Shown here: positions 1-6,572 of the stretch, piece after piece
How positions within the stretch are numbered: position 1 is the first letter of the stretch
How the letters are laid out: every line of letters starts with the position of its first letter
DNA from: Lachnospiraceae bacterium
GTDB lineage: Bacteria; Bacillota; Clostridia; Lachnospirales; Lachnospiraceae
Direction of reading: 5' to 3'
Assembly: GCA_017964055.1 (NCBI GenBank)
Contig: JAGCSS010000308.1
Location: forward strand, 1 to 6,948
Length of the DNA stretch: 6,948 nt
Translations under genes and position numbers: made by a program
The notes under the pieces: generated by a model
Told to the model about the DNA's origin: nothing
The model's database searches: none
What the model saw: the letters and a program-made list of their open reading frames with translations, nothing else

Positions 1-533
1 CCGTGACGCTCTCGCTCCCGGTAAACCTTCGCAATTACTATCCCTCGAAGACTGCGAGGAATTTCTTTAACAGCGTTAACATAACGCATGTCTTTGACAG
101 TGACATCACGCTTGAGGAACTGGCAGCGGAGTTTGACGCGGAGCTGAAAAACCTCCTCTCCAAGGAGAACATGACTAAACAGATGGACAACTTCGAGACC
201 ATGGAGTATGTCGCTCCGGTCAGGGTAGTGCCGCTGTTCATCAAGCAGTGGGTCGTGAGATTCTTCACCAAAAAGGCGAATAAAAAGGTGTCCATGACAT
301 TTTCCAACATGGGCGTACAGAAACCTCCGGCAGAAGTCGGGGGCATGATAGAAAACTACAGCGGTTTCTGCAGCACGAACACGATCTTTTCCACGATGTT
401 CGGCTACGGGGACAGGCTGACTTTCGGCGTTTCCTCAGCCTATATCAATACCGGCGTTGTTAAGAATTTCGTGAGATACCTCTCCGAGTCCGGAGTGGAT
501 ATCACGGTGAGCGCAACGGAGGTGATCAAATGA
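1..533 (+). CDS. Condensation/alcohol-acetyltransferase-like protein, C-terminal part (5' truncated)
   Basis: This is the last 176 codons or so of a gene that enters from the left; the reading frame is open from the first complete codon at base 3, so the GTG there is not taken as the real start. The visible part resembles the C-terminal half of the condensation / alcohol acetyltransferase superfamily, CoA-dependent acyl-transfer enzymes. It has a 'PVNLRNYYPSKTARNFF' segment (about residues 6-22), a 'TFSNMG' strand near residue 100, and a final strand-helix unit ending 'VRYLSESGVDI'. The HHxxxD catalytic motif of the family would lie upstream of the window and cannot be checked. The stop overlaps the next gene's start as ATGA, which implies translational coupling to the zinc-ribbon membrane protein. 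Substrate unknown. The superfamily call is from remembered motif layout and is moderately secure; 'hypothetical protein' would be the cautious alternative. Confidence 0.75.
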   Translation, partial: VTLSLPVNLRNYYPSKTARNFFNSVNITHVFDSDITLEELAAEFDAELKNLLSKENMTKQMDNFETMEYVAPVRVVPLFIKQWVVRFFTKKANKKVSMTFSNMGVQKPPAEVGGMIENYSGFCSTNTIFSTMFGYGDRLTFGVSSAYINTGVVKNFVRYLSESGVDITVSATEVIK

Positions 534-1204
534 GACGCTGTCCTTACTGCAAGGTCGATATAGCGGGAGACCTCTATAAATGCCCGCTGTGCCAGAGCAA
601 ACTGATGGGGACGGAAGAGGAGCAGGATGCCTGCTATCCTCAGCTTAAGACGCAGAAAAAGCGCTCGTTCCTGTACAAGCTTCAGTTACTGCTCGTATGG
701 GCGGCGCTTATAGTCGGACTGGGACTTGATTTTACGGTGGGCTTAAGGCTCCCCGGATATCCGAACCTCCACTGGAGTCTGCTGCTGGCCATGTGGCTCG
801 TTGCGATCGAATTCGGCATCGTGCGCCAGTTTAAGCCCGGAACGGGCTCTGCCGGCAAAGTATCGGTGCTGGTACTGATCACGGTAGCCGCATGGTGCGT
901 TACGTCATATTTCTTCGGGCTGATGCAGGTCACGTTTGAACTGGTGGTGCCGAGTGTACTCGCGGCCACCATCATAGCCAATTTCGTGCTGGCGCTCATT
1001 GACAAGCACGGAAACAACATGGCTTACCTGCTCTCGGGACTGTTCCTGGGCGTGGTGCCTGGCGTGATCCTGTTTATAGTCATGGACTCGATGCCCCTCG
1101 CGTGGGCGGTATGTCTGATGATCAGCATCATACTGTTCGCGGGAGCGGTGATATTCCGCGGCAAGGCCGTAAAAGCCGAGCTGCAGAGGCGATTCCATGT
1201 TTAG
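530..1204 (+). CDS. Zinc-ribbon integral membrane protein (DUF6320 type)
   Basis: A 224-residue protein with an N-terminal zinc ribbon and a membrane domain. Cys4, Cys7, Cys18 and Cys21 form CPYC-x10-CPLC, a typical four-cysteine zinc site. After a basic stretch (about residues 38-50, including KKRS) come about six hydrophobic helices, near residues 50-70, 79-99, 110-130, 135-157, 163-185 and 187-209. A short basic tail (KAELQRRFHV) follows. By the positive-inside rule the zinc ribbon and the basic tail are both likely cytoplasmic, which fits an even number of helices. The ATG overlaps the upstream TGA by four bases, so it depends on the acyltransferase-like gene for translation. I recognise this as the DUF6320 type often found beside such acyltransferase-like genes in Lachnospiraceae; its biochemical function is unknown. 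It may anchor or assist the upstream enzyme at the membrane, but that is inferred from coupling. Its TAG stop overlaps the stop of the convergent gene. Confidence 0.85.
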   Translation: MRRCPYCKVDIAGDLYKCPLCQSKLMGTEEEQDACYPQLKTQKKRSFLYKLQLLLVWAALIVGLGLDFTVGLRLPGYPNLHWSLLLAMWLVAIEFGIVRQFKPGTGSAGKVSVLVLITVAAWCVTSYFFGLMQVTFELVVPSVLAATIIANFVLALIDKHGNNMAYLLSGLFLGVVPGVILFIVMDSMPLAWAVCLMISIILFAGAVIFRGKAVKAELQRRFHV

Positions 1205-3003
1205 TTGTTGAAGAGTTTTTTGTCCTGAGCCTCGCGCTCATCGGGCGTTTCGCATTCGCGTTTGATGTCGCCTTTTTTCTTGCGGTCGATGATCAGATCG
1301 AGCGGCTGGGGCTGGCTGAAATAGTATCCCTGCGCCAGTTCGCAGCCGATCTCCTTTACGAATTCCAGCTGTTCCTCGGTCTCTACGCCTTCGATCAAGG
1401 GGTGGATCTTCAGGTCGCGTACCATTTTTACGAGAGCCTTCAGTATCGTGCGGTTTACGCCGTTATGGTCGTCGAGGTGCTTTAGCAGCTCCAGATCGAA
1501 TTTGACCAGATCGAACTCGAAGCGGTTGAACATGTTGATGGACGAATATCCGCTGCAGAAATCGTCGAGCCAGATGAGGTATCCGCTCTCGCGCAGGCGT
1601 TTCAGCTGCTCCCGGAACCTGTCTTCCTCGGCGGCGAGATCCTGCTCGGTGATCTCTACGATAAAGTTGCTCTTGGCGCCGTATTTCGCGATCTCGTATT
1701 TATCGTAGATGCGGTTCATCTCTCCGACGATATCGGCATGGTCAAAGTCCTGTCTGGAGAAATTGACCGAGACGGGGATGACGTCGAGTCCGTTGTCGAG
1801 CCTTATCTTTATTTCTTTGCATATCTGTTCGAACATGTACAGATCGAGTTTGTACAGCAGATGGTACTTGGACAGCACGGGGATGAACGCGGCGGGAGAG
1901 ATCATGCCGCGCCACGGGTCCTGCCATCTGGCCAGTCCCTCGAATGCCGCTATTTTGCGGTTCTCCACGCGCACGAGCGGATGGTAGAAAACCTTGATCC
2001 AGCCGTGCTCCAGCGCATTTTCGAAATTCTCTATGATATATCTGCTCTGCAGATACGCATCGGCGGCCTCCTGTGAGTAGAAGGATACTTCACGGTTCAG
2101 GTCGTTTTCTATCTGTTTGAGCGCATGCTTGGCATGGTCTATGGCCTCGGGGGGCTCCACGTCCTCGGTGACGGGACAGACGCCGAAACGCAGGCCTGAA
2201 GTATTGCCGAAGGCATGCTGCCTGAAATATGTGTCGATCTTGCGCAGGGTTTCGGTAAGCGCGTCATCGCTCGGTGAATCCGCGATAATGATGAAATGAT
2301 CGTCCATCGCTCTGGTGACCAGAGACTTTGGCAGATTCTGCTTGAGAGTCTTTGCTGCCAATGTCAGCAGTTTGTCGCCCTCTTTAACGCCGTACTGGTT
2401 GTTGTAGGAGCGCATGGCTATGATATCCGAATATACCATGTAAGGGGTCCGTCCGCTCGCGCGGATGGCCTTTATTCTTTCGGGACCGAACTCATGCAGG
2501 TAGTTGAGGTTGGAGATGGTGGTCACCGGATCCTTGTAAAAGCGGTCATTGCGGGAGAAAGCGTACTCCTTCATTTTGTCTTTGGTAAGCTCGCGCGTGG
2601 TGGCCAGATTCGCATATGTGATGACCGCGAGCTCGGTCCCGTCGGGCATGGTCTGCCATCTGCCGAGACCGTGTACCATTATATCCGTCGCAGCGGCCGC
2701 TGATGCGCCGGGAGTGCCGTCTGAAGGATCGATATGACAGCGGAATACGATATCGTAAGGGCCGCGTTTATGCAGGAAATCATCGCTGGCTTTTGAGACA
2801 ACGCCGACATCATCGGGATGCATGCGCTCAAACATAGCCACCTGCAGCCAGCCAAGGACCTGATCCCTGCTGACGCCGACCGAGAGGCAAAAACCGTCGG
2901 ATGCGAGGACCGGAACGGGCTTGTCGTCTATATTCTGATAGTATACGAAAGACACGGGACTGCTTTCGTAAGCCTTTCTTAAATCTTCGGGAAATTGATA
3001 CAT
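1201..3003 (-). CDS. PAS-GGDEF(degenerate)-EAL protein, probable cyclic-di-GMP phosphodiesterase
   Basis: A 600-residue signalling protein with no transmembrane segment, so probably cytoplasmic. Residues about 10-140 look like a PAS-type sensor (including 'MHPDD' near 61-65). Residues about 155-310 are a GGDEF fold that begins 'DPVTTISNLNYL', but the signature is MDDHF (233-237), so diguanylate cyclase activity is unlikely. Residues about 322-575 are an EAL domain with the expected catalytic residues: E355 in EGL, N414 in VNFS, E450 in EITE, D480 and D481 in DDFCSGYSS, K501 in VKFD, E538 in EGVE and Q558 in QGYYFSQP. This predicts hydrolysis of c-di-GMP to pGpG, with the PAS and dead GGDEF as sensory inputs. 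The last 25 residues are charged and probably disordered. The start is supported by GGAGGG a few bases upstream. The DDFG motif reads DDFC, a small deviation. It has its own promoter and is a single-gene unit, convergent with the membrane-protein gene. Confidence 0.93.
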   Translation of the reverse strand: MYQFPEDLRKAYESSPVSFVYYQNIDDKPVPVLASDGFCLSVGVSRDQVLGWLQVAMFERMHPDDVGVVSKASDDFLHKRGPYDIVFRCHIDPSDGTPGASAAAATDIMVHGLGRWQTMPDGTELAVITYANLATTRELTKDKMKEYAFSRNDRFYKDPVTTISNLNYLHEFGPERIKAIRASGRTPYMVYSDIIAMRSYNNQYGVKEGDKLLTLAAKTLKQNLPKSLVTRAMDDHFIIIADSPSDDALTETLRKIDTYFRQHAFGNTSGLRFGVCPVTEDVEPPEAIDHAKHALKQIENDLNREVSFYSQEAADAYLQSRYIIENFENALEHGWIKVFYHPLVRVENRKIAAFEGLARWQDPWRGMISPAAFIPVLSKYHLLYKLDLYMFEQICKEIKIRLDNGLDVIPVSVNFSRQDFDHADIVGEMNRIYDKYEIAKYGAKSNFIVEITEQDLAAEEDRFREQLKRLRESGYLIWLDDFCSGYSSINMFNRFEFDLVKFDLELLKHLDDHNGVNRTILKALVKMVRDLKIHPLIEGVETEEQLEFVKEIGCELAQGYYFSQPQPLDLIIDRKKKGDIKRECETPDEREAQDKKLFNN

Positions 3004-3059
3004 AAGCCCTCCGTGCAGCCTGCTGCGTATAGTAGCAGTAATTATAATGGAACTTAAAC

Positions 3060-3088
3060 ATTATAGCACGACATGAGAAATAAAGCAA
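3060..3088 (-). promoter_or_regulatory. Extended -10 sigma-A promoter of the PAS-GGDEF-EAL gene
   Basis: On the minus strand a perfect TATAAT (3065-3060) is preceded directly by TGC, which makes an extended -10 element. A weak -35 (TTGCTT, 3088-3083, three of six matches) sits 17 bases upstream. Transcription would begin near 3053, giving a leader of about 50 bases before the ATG at 3003. A second TATAAT lies at 3046-3041 but has no -35 of comparable quality. Seen directly; activity is inferred. Confidence 0.7.
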
Positions 3089-3160
3089 CGCAAAACATGA
3101 GTTTTATAAAACTATAATACGATAAGGTGTTGCATATACACGAAAGCGAAAGCTAATGAT

Positions 3161-3198
3161 ATAAAAATACCCGGAACGCAAAAATATGCATTCCGGGT
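3161..3198 (-). terminator. Intrinsic terminator of the lipoprotein gene
   Basis: The arms CCCGGAA (3170-3176) and TTCCGGG (3191-3197) pair perfectly. The outer A3169-T3198 pair and, after one mismatch, an inner three-base pairing (GCA/TGC) extend the stem. Read on the minus strand, the hairpin begins about 23 bases after the lipoprotein stop codon and is followed by TATTTTTAT. It separates the lipoprotein unit from the downstream EAL gene, which has its own promoter. Confidence 0.85.
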
Positions 3199-3220
3199 TA
3201 TTTTGTAATTTATTATCGGC

Positions 3221-4831
3221 TTAGAACGAGATGCCGAACTTCTGGATCAGATCCATGGGATCTGCTGCCTGTGTCCAGTCAGCGATCTCTACCATGAGGT
3301 AGTTCGCAGCGCCGGGAACGTACTGGAGTAAGATCACATATTTGTAGGGGGTGTCTTCGTCATCTATCACTAATACGTAAGAGGGCTGGGTCATGCCGTT
3401 AAATGTAACGGTGAAGTCCGTAGCGGCATATTCCTCCTCATAGAACTGTACGAAGCTCCTGAGGTCATCCGAGATTCCGTTTTCCAGGATTGAAACGGAA
3501 GAATCGGTATAGGAAGCCTGCAGATTCTCATCGGGCTCTACAAAGATATAGGGATCCATTGCCTCGGGCTTCCACTCTGCGGGGAAAGGAAGCGAAACGG
3601 TCTGCCCGCCTACGAGCAGGTAGTAAACGCCGTCCTGTACGAAGGTGATCTCCTCGGGCAGGTCGCCGCCGTCACCTGTAAGGCCTGTGTCAGTGTTGTC
3701 ATCGTCACCGCCGATGATGTCGTCGGGGTTGGTGATGTCCCAGCCGTTGTCATCCTCAACGCCCTTAGCGGCCTCTGTCGCGTTTGTCCTTACATCCTCG
3801 GGGATGGTAACGCTGATACTGCCGTCACGGTCGATGGCGATCGTAAGAGCGAGGTTGGCGATGTTGAGTGAGAGCGGAAGTCCGTCCTCGCCGTCCTCCT
3901 TGATCTCGGTGGAAAGACTGAAGTTCTCTACCTTGACAGTAATGTTTTTAAGATTCTTTTCCTTGTCGAAATCAGCGGTGGTGGTGAACTTGCCGGTGCC
4001 GTTCTCGTAGAGGCCCTTAACCGCCTCATCAACGTTGATCGAGCCTGAGAGAGCGGAAGCCACGCTGCCCGCAACCTCGGAAGAAACCTTGGTCAGATCG
4101 TCCTTGAATGCGTTATAGAACTCTTCCCATGTGAAAGAGGTGGTAACGTTGTAGCCGTCTGCGGTCTCGGTGAGCTTGGTCTTGTCGGCGGTGAACTGGT
4201 CGCTGTTCTTGAACAGCTCATCGGTCTTCTGGTTCTCGACATCTACGTTGTAGCTCTCGAGCATCTTGGTGTACTGCTCAACAAAGTCCTGAAGAGACTG
4301 TGTGGACTTGGTCCATACGCTGTCGTCCTCGTTGGAGTAAACGGTGATCTCTTCGCCGTTTGTATTGTCGAAGTAGAACTTTACGTTGCTGTTCTCGGTA
4401 TCGGTCTGCTTCTCATCGGAGAACATCGAAGATGAAGTCATGGACATCTCGATGTGAGCGTCGCCCTCACCGAGGTTGCTCTTGGAAGCAAAGTTTCCGC
4501 TGAGGTTCATGTTGATGTCGAACTTGGCGAGTCCGAGGAGATTGAGCTTCATCGCAACCTGTCCGTCAGCCTTGATCTTGCCGTCGGGGATATTTGCGGA
4601 GTAGGTCTCGTTGCCCTCGGTGCCGGTCTTTGTGAAGACGGTCTTTAATTCCGCACCGGTCTTGTCGATCAGTTCCTTTACCGTAACGGGTACGGGAGTG
4701 GGTGTTGCGGGGGCCTCTGTAGCGGTAGGGGTCTCATCCTCAACTACCTTATCTTTTTTCTTGCAGCCTGCCAGTGAAAGCACGAGCAGCGTGCATATAA
4801 GCAGCATTGATAATAATCTTTTTGTTTTCAT
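3221..4831 (-). CDS. Putative secreted lipoprotein of unknown function
   Basis: A 536-residue protein with a lipoprotein signal peptide: basic start (MKTKR), hydrophobic core, and lipobox LAGC with the lipidated cysteine at position 23. It should be anchored to the outer face of the membrane. Lys-rich residues follow, then a Thr/Pro linker (PTATEAPATPTPVP, about 35-48). Residues about 50-345 alternate polar and hydrophobic, look beta-rich, and recall LolA/LppX-like lipid-binding folds, though I cannot assign a family. An acidic linker with DDIIGGDDDNTDTG (370-383) leads to a second domain (about 394-536) rich in aromatic residues and ending FGISF. The start is supported by AGGAGG five bases upstream of the ATG. 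It is a single-gene unit with its own promoter and terminator. The acidic linker could bind calcium or simply be flexible. A role in envelope lipid or solute handling is possible, but no catalytic motif is visible. Confidence 0.88.
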   Translation of the reverse strand: MKTKRLLSMLLICTLLVLSLAGCKKKDKVVEDETPTATEAPATPTPVPVTVKELIDKTGAELKTVFTKTGTEGNETYSANIPDGKIKADGQVAMKLNLLGLAKFDINMNLSGNFASKSNLGEGDAHIEMSMTSSSMFSDEKQTDTENSNVKFYFDNTNGEEITVYSNEDDSVWTKSTQSLQDFVEQYTKMLESYNVDVENQKTDELFKNSDQFTADKTKLTETADGYNVTTSFTWEEFYNAFKDDLTKVSSEVAGSVASALSGSINVDEAVKGLYENGTGKFTTTADFDKEKNLKNITVKVENFSLSTEIKEDGEDGLPLSLNIANLALTIAIDRDGSISVTIPEDVRTNATEAAKGVEDDNGWDITNPDDIIGGDDDNTDTGLTGDGGDLPEEITFVQDGVYYLLVGGQTVSLPFPAEWKPEAMDPYIFVEPDENLQASYTDSSVSILENGISDDLRSFVQFYEEEYAATDFTVTFNGMTQPSYVLVIDDEDTPYKYVILLQYVPGAANYLMVEIADWTQAADPMDLIQKFGISF

Positions 4832-4879
4832 ACATTCCTCCTATTATTGCGCGTCACTTAAAGAACGGACGCCTTACGA

Positions 4880-4907
4880 ATTATACGCTTTTTATTTTCA
4901 TTGTCAA
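4880..4907 (-). promoter_or_regulatory. Consensus sigma-A promoter of the lipoprotein gene
   Basis: On the minus strand TTGACA (4907-4902) and TATAAT (4885-4880) both match the consensus at all six positions, with a 16-base A/T-rich spacer. The transcript would start near 4873, giving a leader of about 40 bases that carries the AGGAGG site. This predicts strong expression. No operator is obvious. Confidence 0.88.
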
Positions 4908-4937
4908 CTTTTTGTTCACGAGGGCATGTGTTGCCGA

Positions 4938-4966
4938 TTTACAGGGCGGTCGATTTGAGTTATGCT
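4938..4966 (+). promoter_or_regulatory. Probable sigma-A promoter of the Nudix/macro-like operon
   Basis: TTTACA (4938-4943, five of six matches) and TATGCT (4961-4966, four of six) are separated by 17 bases. The start of transcription would be near 4973, about 30 bases before the Nudix start. It diverges from the lipoprotein promoter, with roughly 30 bases between the two -35 boxes. The -10 is weak, so this is a candidate only. Confidence 0.5.
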
Positions 4967-5004
4967 CTTTTTAAAGAAAATACGATGCTTTTTACGGAGA
5001 AATG

Positions 5005-5406
5005 ATGAAAATTGTCAGAGTGGCGGCGGCCGTGATCAGGTCGCGAAATGAGAGCGGAGAGCCGGTGATATTCGCGACGCAGCGCGGATACGGCGAATAC
5101 AAGGACTGGTGGGAGTTCCCGGGCGGAAAGCTCGAGGCCGGCGAGACTCCCGAGCAGGCGCTCGTGCGCGAGATCCGCGAGGAACTGACGGCGGTTATAC
5201 GCGGGGGCATCCTGATACATACGCTAGAGGACGATTACCCGGCGTTCCATCTGTCGATGGACTGTTTCTGGGCCGAGGTAGTGGGCGGAGAGCTGGTGCT
5301 GAAAGAAGCCGAGGCGGCCGGATGGCTCACAAAGGATGAGCTGCGCAGCGTGAACTGGCTGCCGGCAGACATAGAGATACTGGACCTGATAGCTGCCGGG
5401 ATGTAA
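5005..5406 (+). CDS. MutT-like Nudix hydrolase
   Basis: A 133-residue single-domain Nudix protein, normal length for MutT-type (deoxy)nucleoside triphosphate pyrophosphohydrolases. The Nudix box runs from Gly41 (GGKLEAGE) through REIREEL (55-61), with the Gly, Glu and REUxEE residues needed for metal-dependent pyrophosphate hydrolysis. The glycine usually found after EEx is threonine. The preceding 'DWWEFPGG' is typical of MutT/NudG-like sanitising enzymes (8-oxo-dGTP, 5-methyl-dCTP or similar), but an ADP-sugar substrate cannot be excluded. Two ATGs lie in tandem (5002 and 5005). The second is chosen because GGAG at 4996-4999 is five bases from it and only two from the first; the first would add one Met. 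The next gene begins 20 bases after the TAA with its own GGGAGG site, so the two form an operon. Confidence 0.93.
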   Translation: MKIVRVAAAVIRSRNESGEPVIFATQRGYGEYKDWWEFPGGKLEAGETPEQALVREIREELTAVIRGGILIHTLEDDYPAFHLSMDCFWAEVVGGELVLKEAEAAGWLTKDELRSVNWLPADIEILDLIAAGM

Positions 5407-5426
5407 CGGCATTTGGGAGGTGCGGC

Positions 5427-6428
5427 ATGGCATTTAGGATAGTTCGCAGCGATATCGCAAAAATGAATACGGATACTGTCGTGAGCCCGCGCCTCATAGC
5501 GTCGGAGCCCGGAGAAGAGCGGCTCCGCGCAGGCTACCGCACAGGTCTTACCGAGGCATACGCACAGGGGCACAGGTCTGCATCGCTGCCGCTGGTCTTC
5601 GATGGAGACACGGGCTGCACAAAGGAGGAGAGCCTGCGCATCGCGGCCGATGAGATCAACGCGTTCCTGCCGGAGCATGACATGGACATATTCCTCGTCG
5701 TACCGGATGAGCGGGAAGATTCGCCGGGACGGGCGCTCTGCCCCGGCCTGGAGGAGTACATCGGCAGGAATTACGTGGAGCCGGTGCCGGAGTCGGAGCG
5801 GATAGAGGAAAGTATGCCGGCCGGACATCCTGCGGCTGACGAAATGCCGGACGGGTTTGTCGGCAGTATACGGAAAAACGCTCTTTTCAGAGTATTTGAA
5901 AACAGGAAGGCGGCGAAGGCAAGACCTGAGCCCGATAGGCCTCGGGAGCGGCGGGCAGAGAAGCAGACAGAGGTGCCGCAGGCATTTGAGGCCGCGCAGT
6001 GTTTCTCGGTAAGCGAAGCGGAGGAGGCGGATTACTGCGATTTCGAGGGGGAGCACGAGAGCAAGCTCGAGGAGCGCATGCGGCATTTGTCCGATACATT
6101 TTCGCAGTATCTGATGTATCTGATAAAGGAAAAGGGACTCGAGAACGCGGAGGTCTATCGCCGCGCGATCGTTGACAAAAAAGTTTTCTCAAAGATCAAG
6201 AACAATCCCGACTATCATCCGCAGAAGCTGACTGCGCTGTGCCTGTGCGTCGGTGCAGGTCTGAACCTCGACGAATCGAAGGACCTGCTGGCGAGAGCCG
6301 GCTACGCGCTCTCGCCTTGCGACAAGACGGATATCATATTCTCGTATTTCATCGAGAATGAGATATATGACATGCTCGAGCTCGACATTCAGCTCGAGGA
6401 GCACGGCCTGCCGTGCATCATACAATGA
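5427..6428 (+). CDS. Degenerate macro-domain-like protein with C-terminal HTH-like helical domain
   Basis: A 333-residue protein in three parts. Residues 1-117 follow the outline of Lachnospiraceae macro (ADP-ribose-binding) domains. The opening 'MAFRIVRSDIAKMNTDTVV' matches the first strand, and residues about 32-92 (LRAGYRTGLTEA, LPLVFDGDTG, EESLRIAADEI, DIFLVV) match the last third. The NAAN motif, the glycine-rich loop and about 60-70 intervening residues are missing, and the second ligand loop reads DGDTGC, so ADP-ribose binding is doubtful. Residues about 118-210 are a Glu/Pro/Arg-rich linker. Residues about 211-333 are helical and resemble the tail of full macro proteins, with 'KKVFSKIKNN' and 'LDESKDLLARAGYALS' in an XRE-like HTH arrangement. 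ATG follows GGGAGG by six bases. It is second in an operon with the Nudix gene and is followed by a strong terminator. It may be a regulator or a scaffold; function unknown. Confidence 0.82.
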   Translation: MAFRIVRSDIAKMNTDTVVSPRLIASEPGEERLRAGYRTGLTEAYAQGHRSASLPLVFDGDTGCTKEESLRIAADEINAFLPEHDMDIFLVVPDEREDSPGRALCPGLEEYIGRNYVEPVPESERIEESMPAGHPAADEMPDGFVGSIRKNALFRVFENRKAAKARPEPDRPRERRAEKQTEVPQAFEAAQCFSVSEAEEADYCDFEGEHESKLEERMRHLSDTFSQYLMYLIKEKGLENAEVYRRAIVDKKVFSKIKNNPDYHPQKLTALCLCVGAGLNLDESKDLLARAGYALSPCDKTDIIFSYFIENEIYDMLELDIQLEEHGLPCIIQ

Positions 6429-6467
6429 CCGGTTTACCGGGATATTTCACAGCCGTTCATGATCATT

Positions 6468-6503
6468 TACAGGGTCGCCTGCCGGGCGACCTGTATTTTT
6501 TTT
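6468..6503 (+). terminator. Strong intrinsic terminator after the macro-like gene
   Basis: The arm ACAGGGTCGCC (6469-6479) pairs with GGCGACCTGT (6485-6494) as a ten-base-pair stem with one bulged G and a five-base loop. The outer T6468-A6495 pair extends it. Eight T residues follow (6496-6503). It starts about 40 bases after the TGA stop and ends the Nudix/macro-like operon before the vWA gene. Confidence 0.93.
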
Positions 6504-6511
6504 GCGCATAG

Positions 6512-6517
6512 TATAAT
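6512..6517 (+). promoter_or_regulatory. Candidate -10 box for the vWA gene
   Basis: A perfect TATAAT lies nine bases after the T run of the terminator, with no convincing -35: the 17-base position falls in the terminator stem and reads ACCTGT. Because the terminator should stop upstream transcription, the vWA gene needs its own promoter and this is the best candidate. The start would be near 6524. Confidence 0.5.
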
Positions 6518-6534
6518 GTGCCCATCAAAGGAAA

Positions 6535-6549
6535 ACCGGACATTCCGGT
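6535..6549 (+). repeat. Perfect inverted repeat in the vWA leader
   Basis: ACCGGA (6535-6540) and TCCGGT (6544-6549) are exact reverse complements around a CAT loop. The repeat lies downstream of the candidate -10 and eight bases before the AAGGAGG ribosome binding site. It could be a protected hairpin in the mRNA leader or a small operator; no T tract follows, so it is not a terminator. The role is inferred. Confidence 0.5.
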
Positions 6550-6572
6550 GCACATATAAGGAGGAAAAAATT

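Noticed and set aside
1216..1221. Six T residues after the membrane-protein stop, as a possible terminator
   Set aside because: No stable hairpin precedes the T run, and it lies within the coding region of the convergent gene.
2296..2703. A 135-codon plus-strand open frame inside the EAL gene
   Set aside because: It is antisense to a gene with clear PAS/GGDEF/EAL motifs and has no recognisable product; the same holds for the other plus-strand frames between 1102 and 2737.
3020..3038. CTGCT/AGCAG hairpin in the leader of the EAL gene
   Set aside because: The stem is five base pairs with mismatches on the transcribed strand, too weak to call a riboswitch. I see no c-di-GMP aptamer features.
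3141..3153. Tandem CGAAAG CGAAAG
   Set aside because: Two copies of six bases are within chance expectation; there is no spacer pattern suggesting CRISPR or an iteron.
5235..6086. A 283-codon minus-strand open frame
   Set aside because: It lies antisense to the Nudix and macro-like genes, which have good ribosome binding sites and family motifs. Its product is Arg/Leu/Cys-rich with no domain, typical of an antisense shadow in GC-rich codons.
6429..6440. CCGG-TTTA-CCGG hairpin right after the macro-like stop
   Set aside because: The stem has only four base pairs and no T tract; the real terminator follows at 6468-6503.
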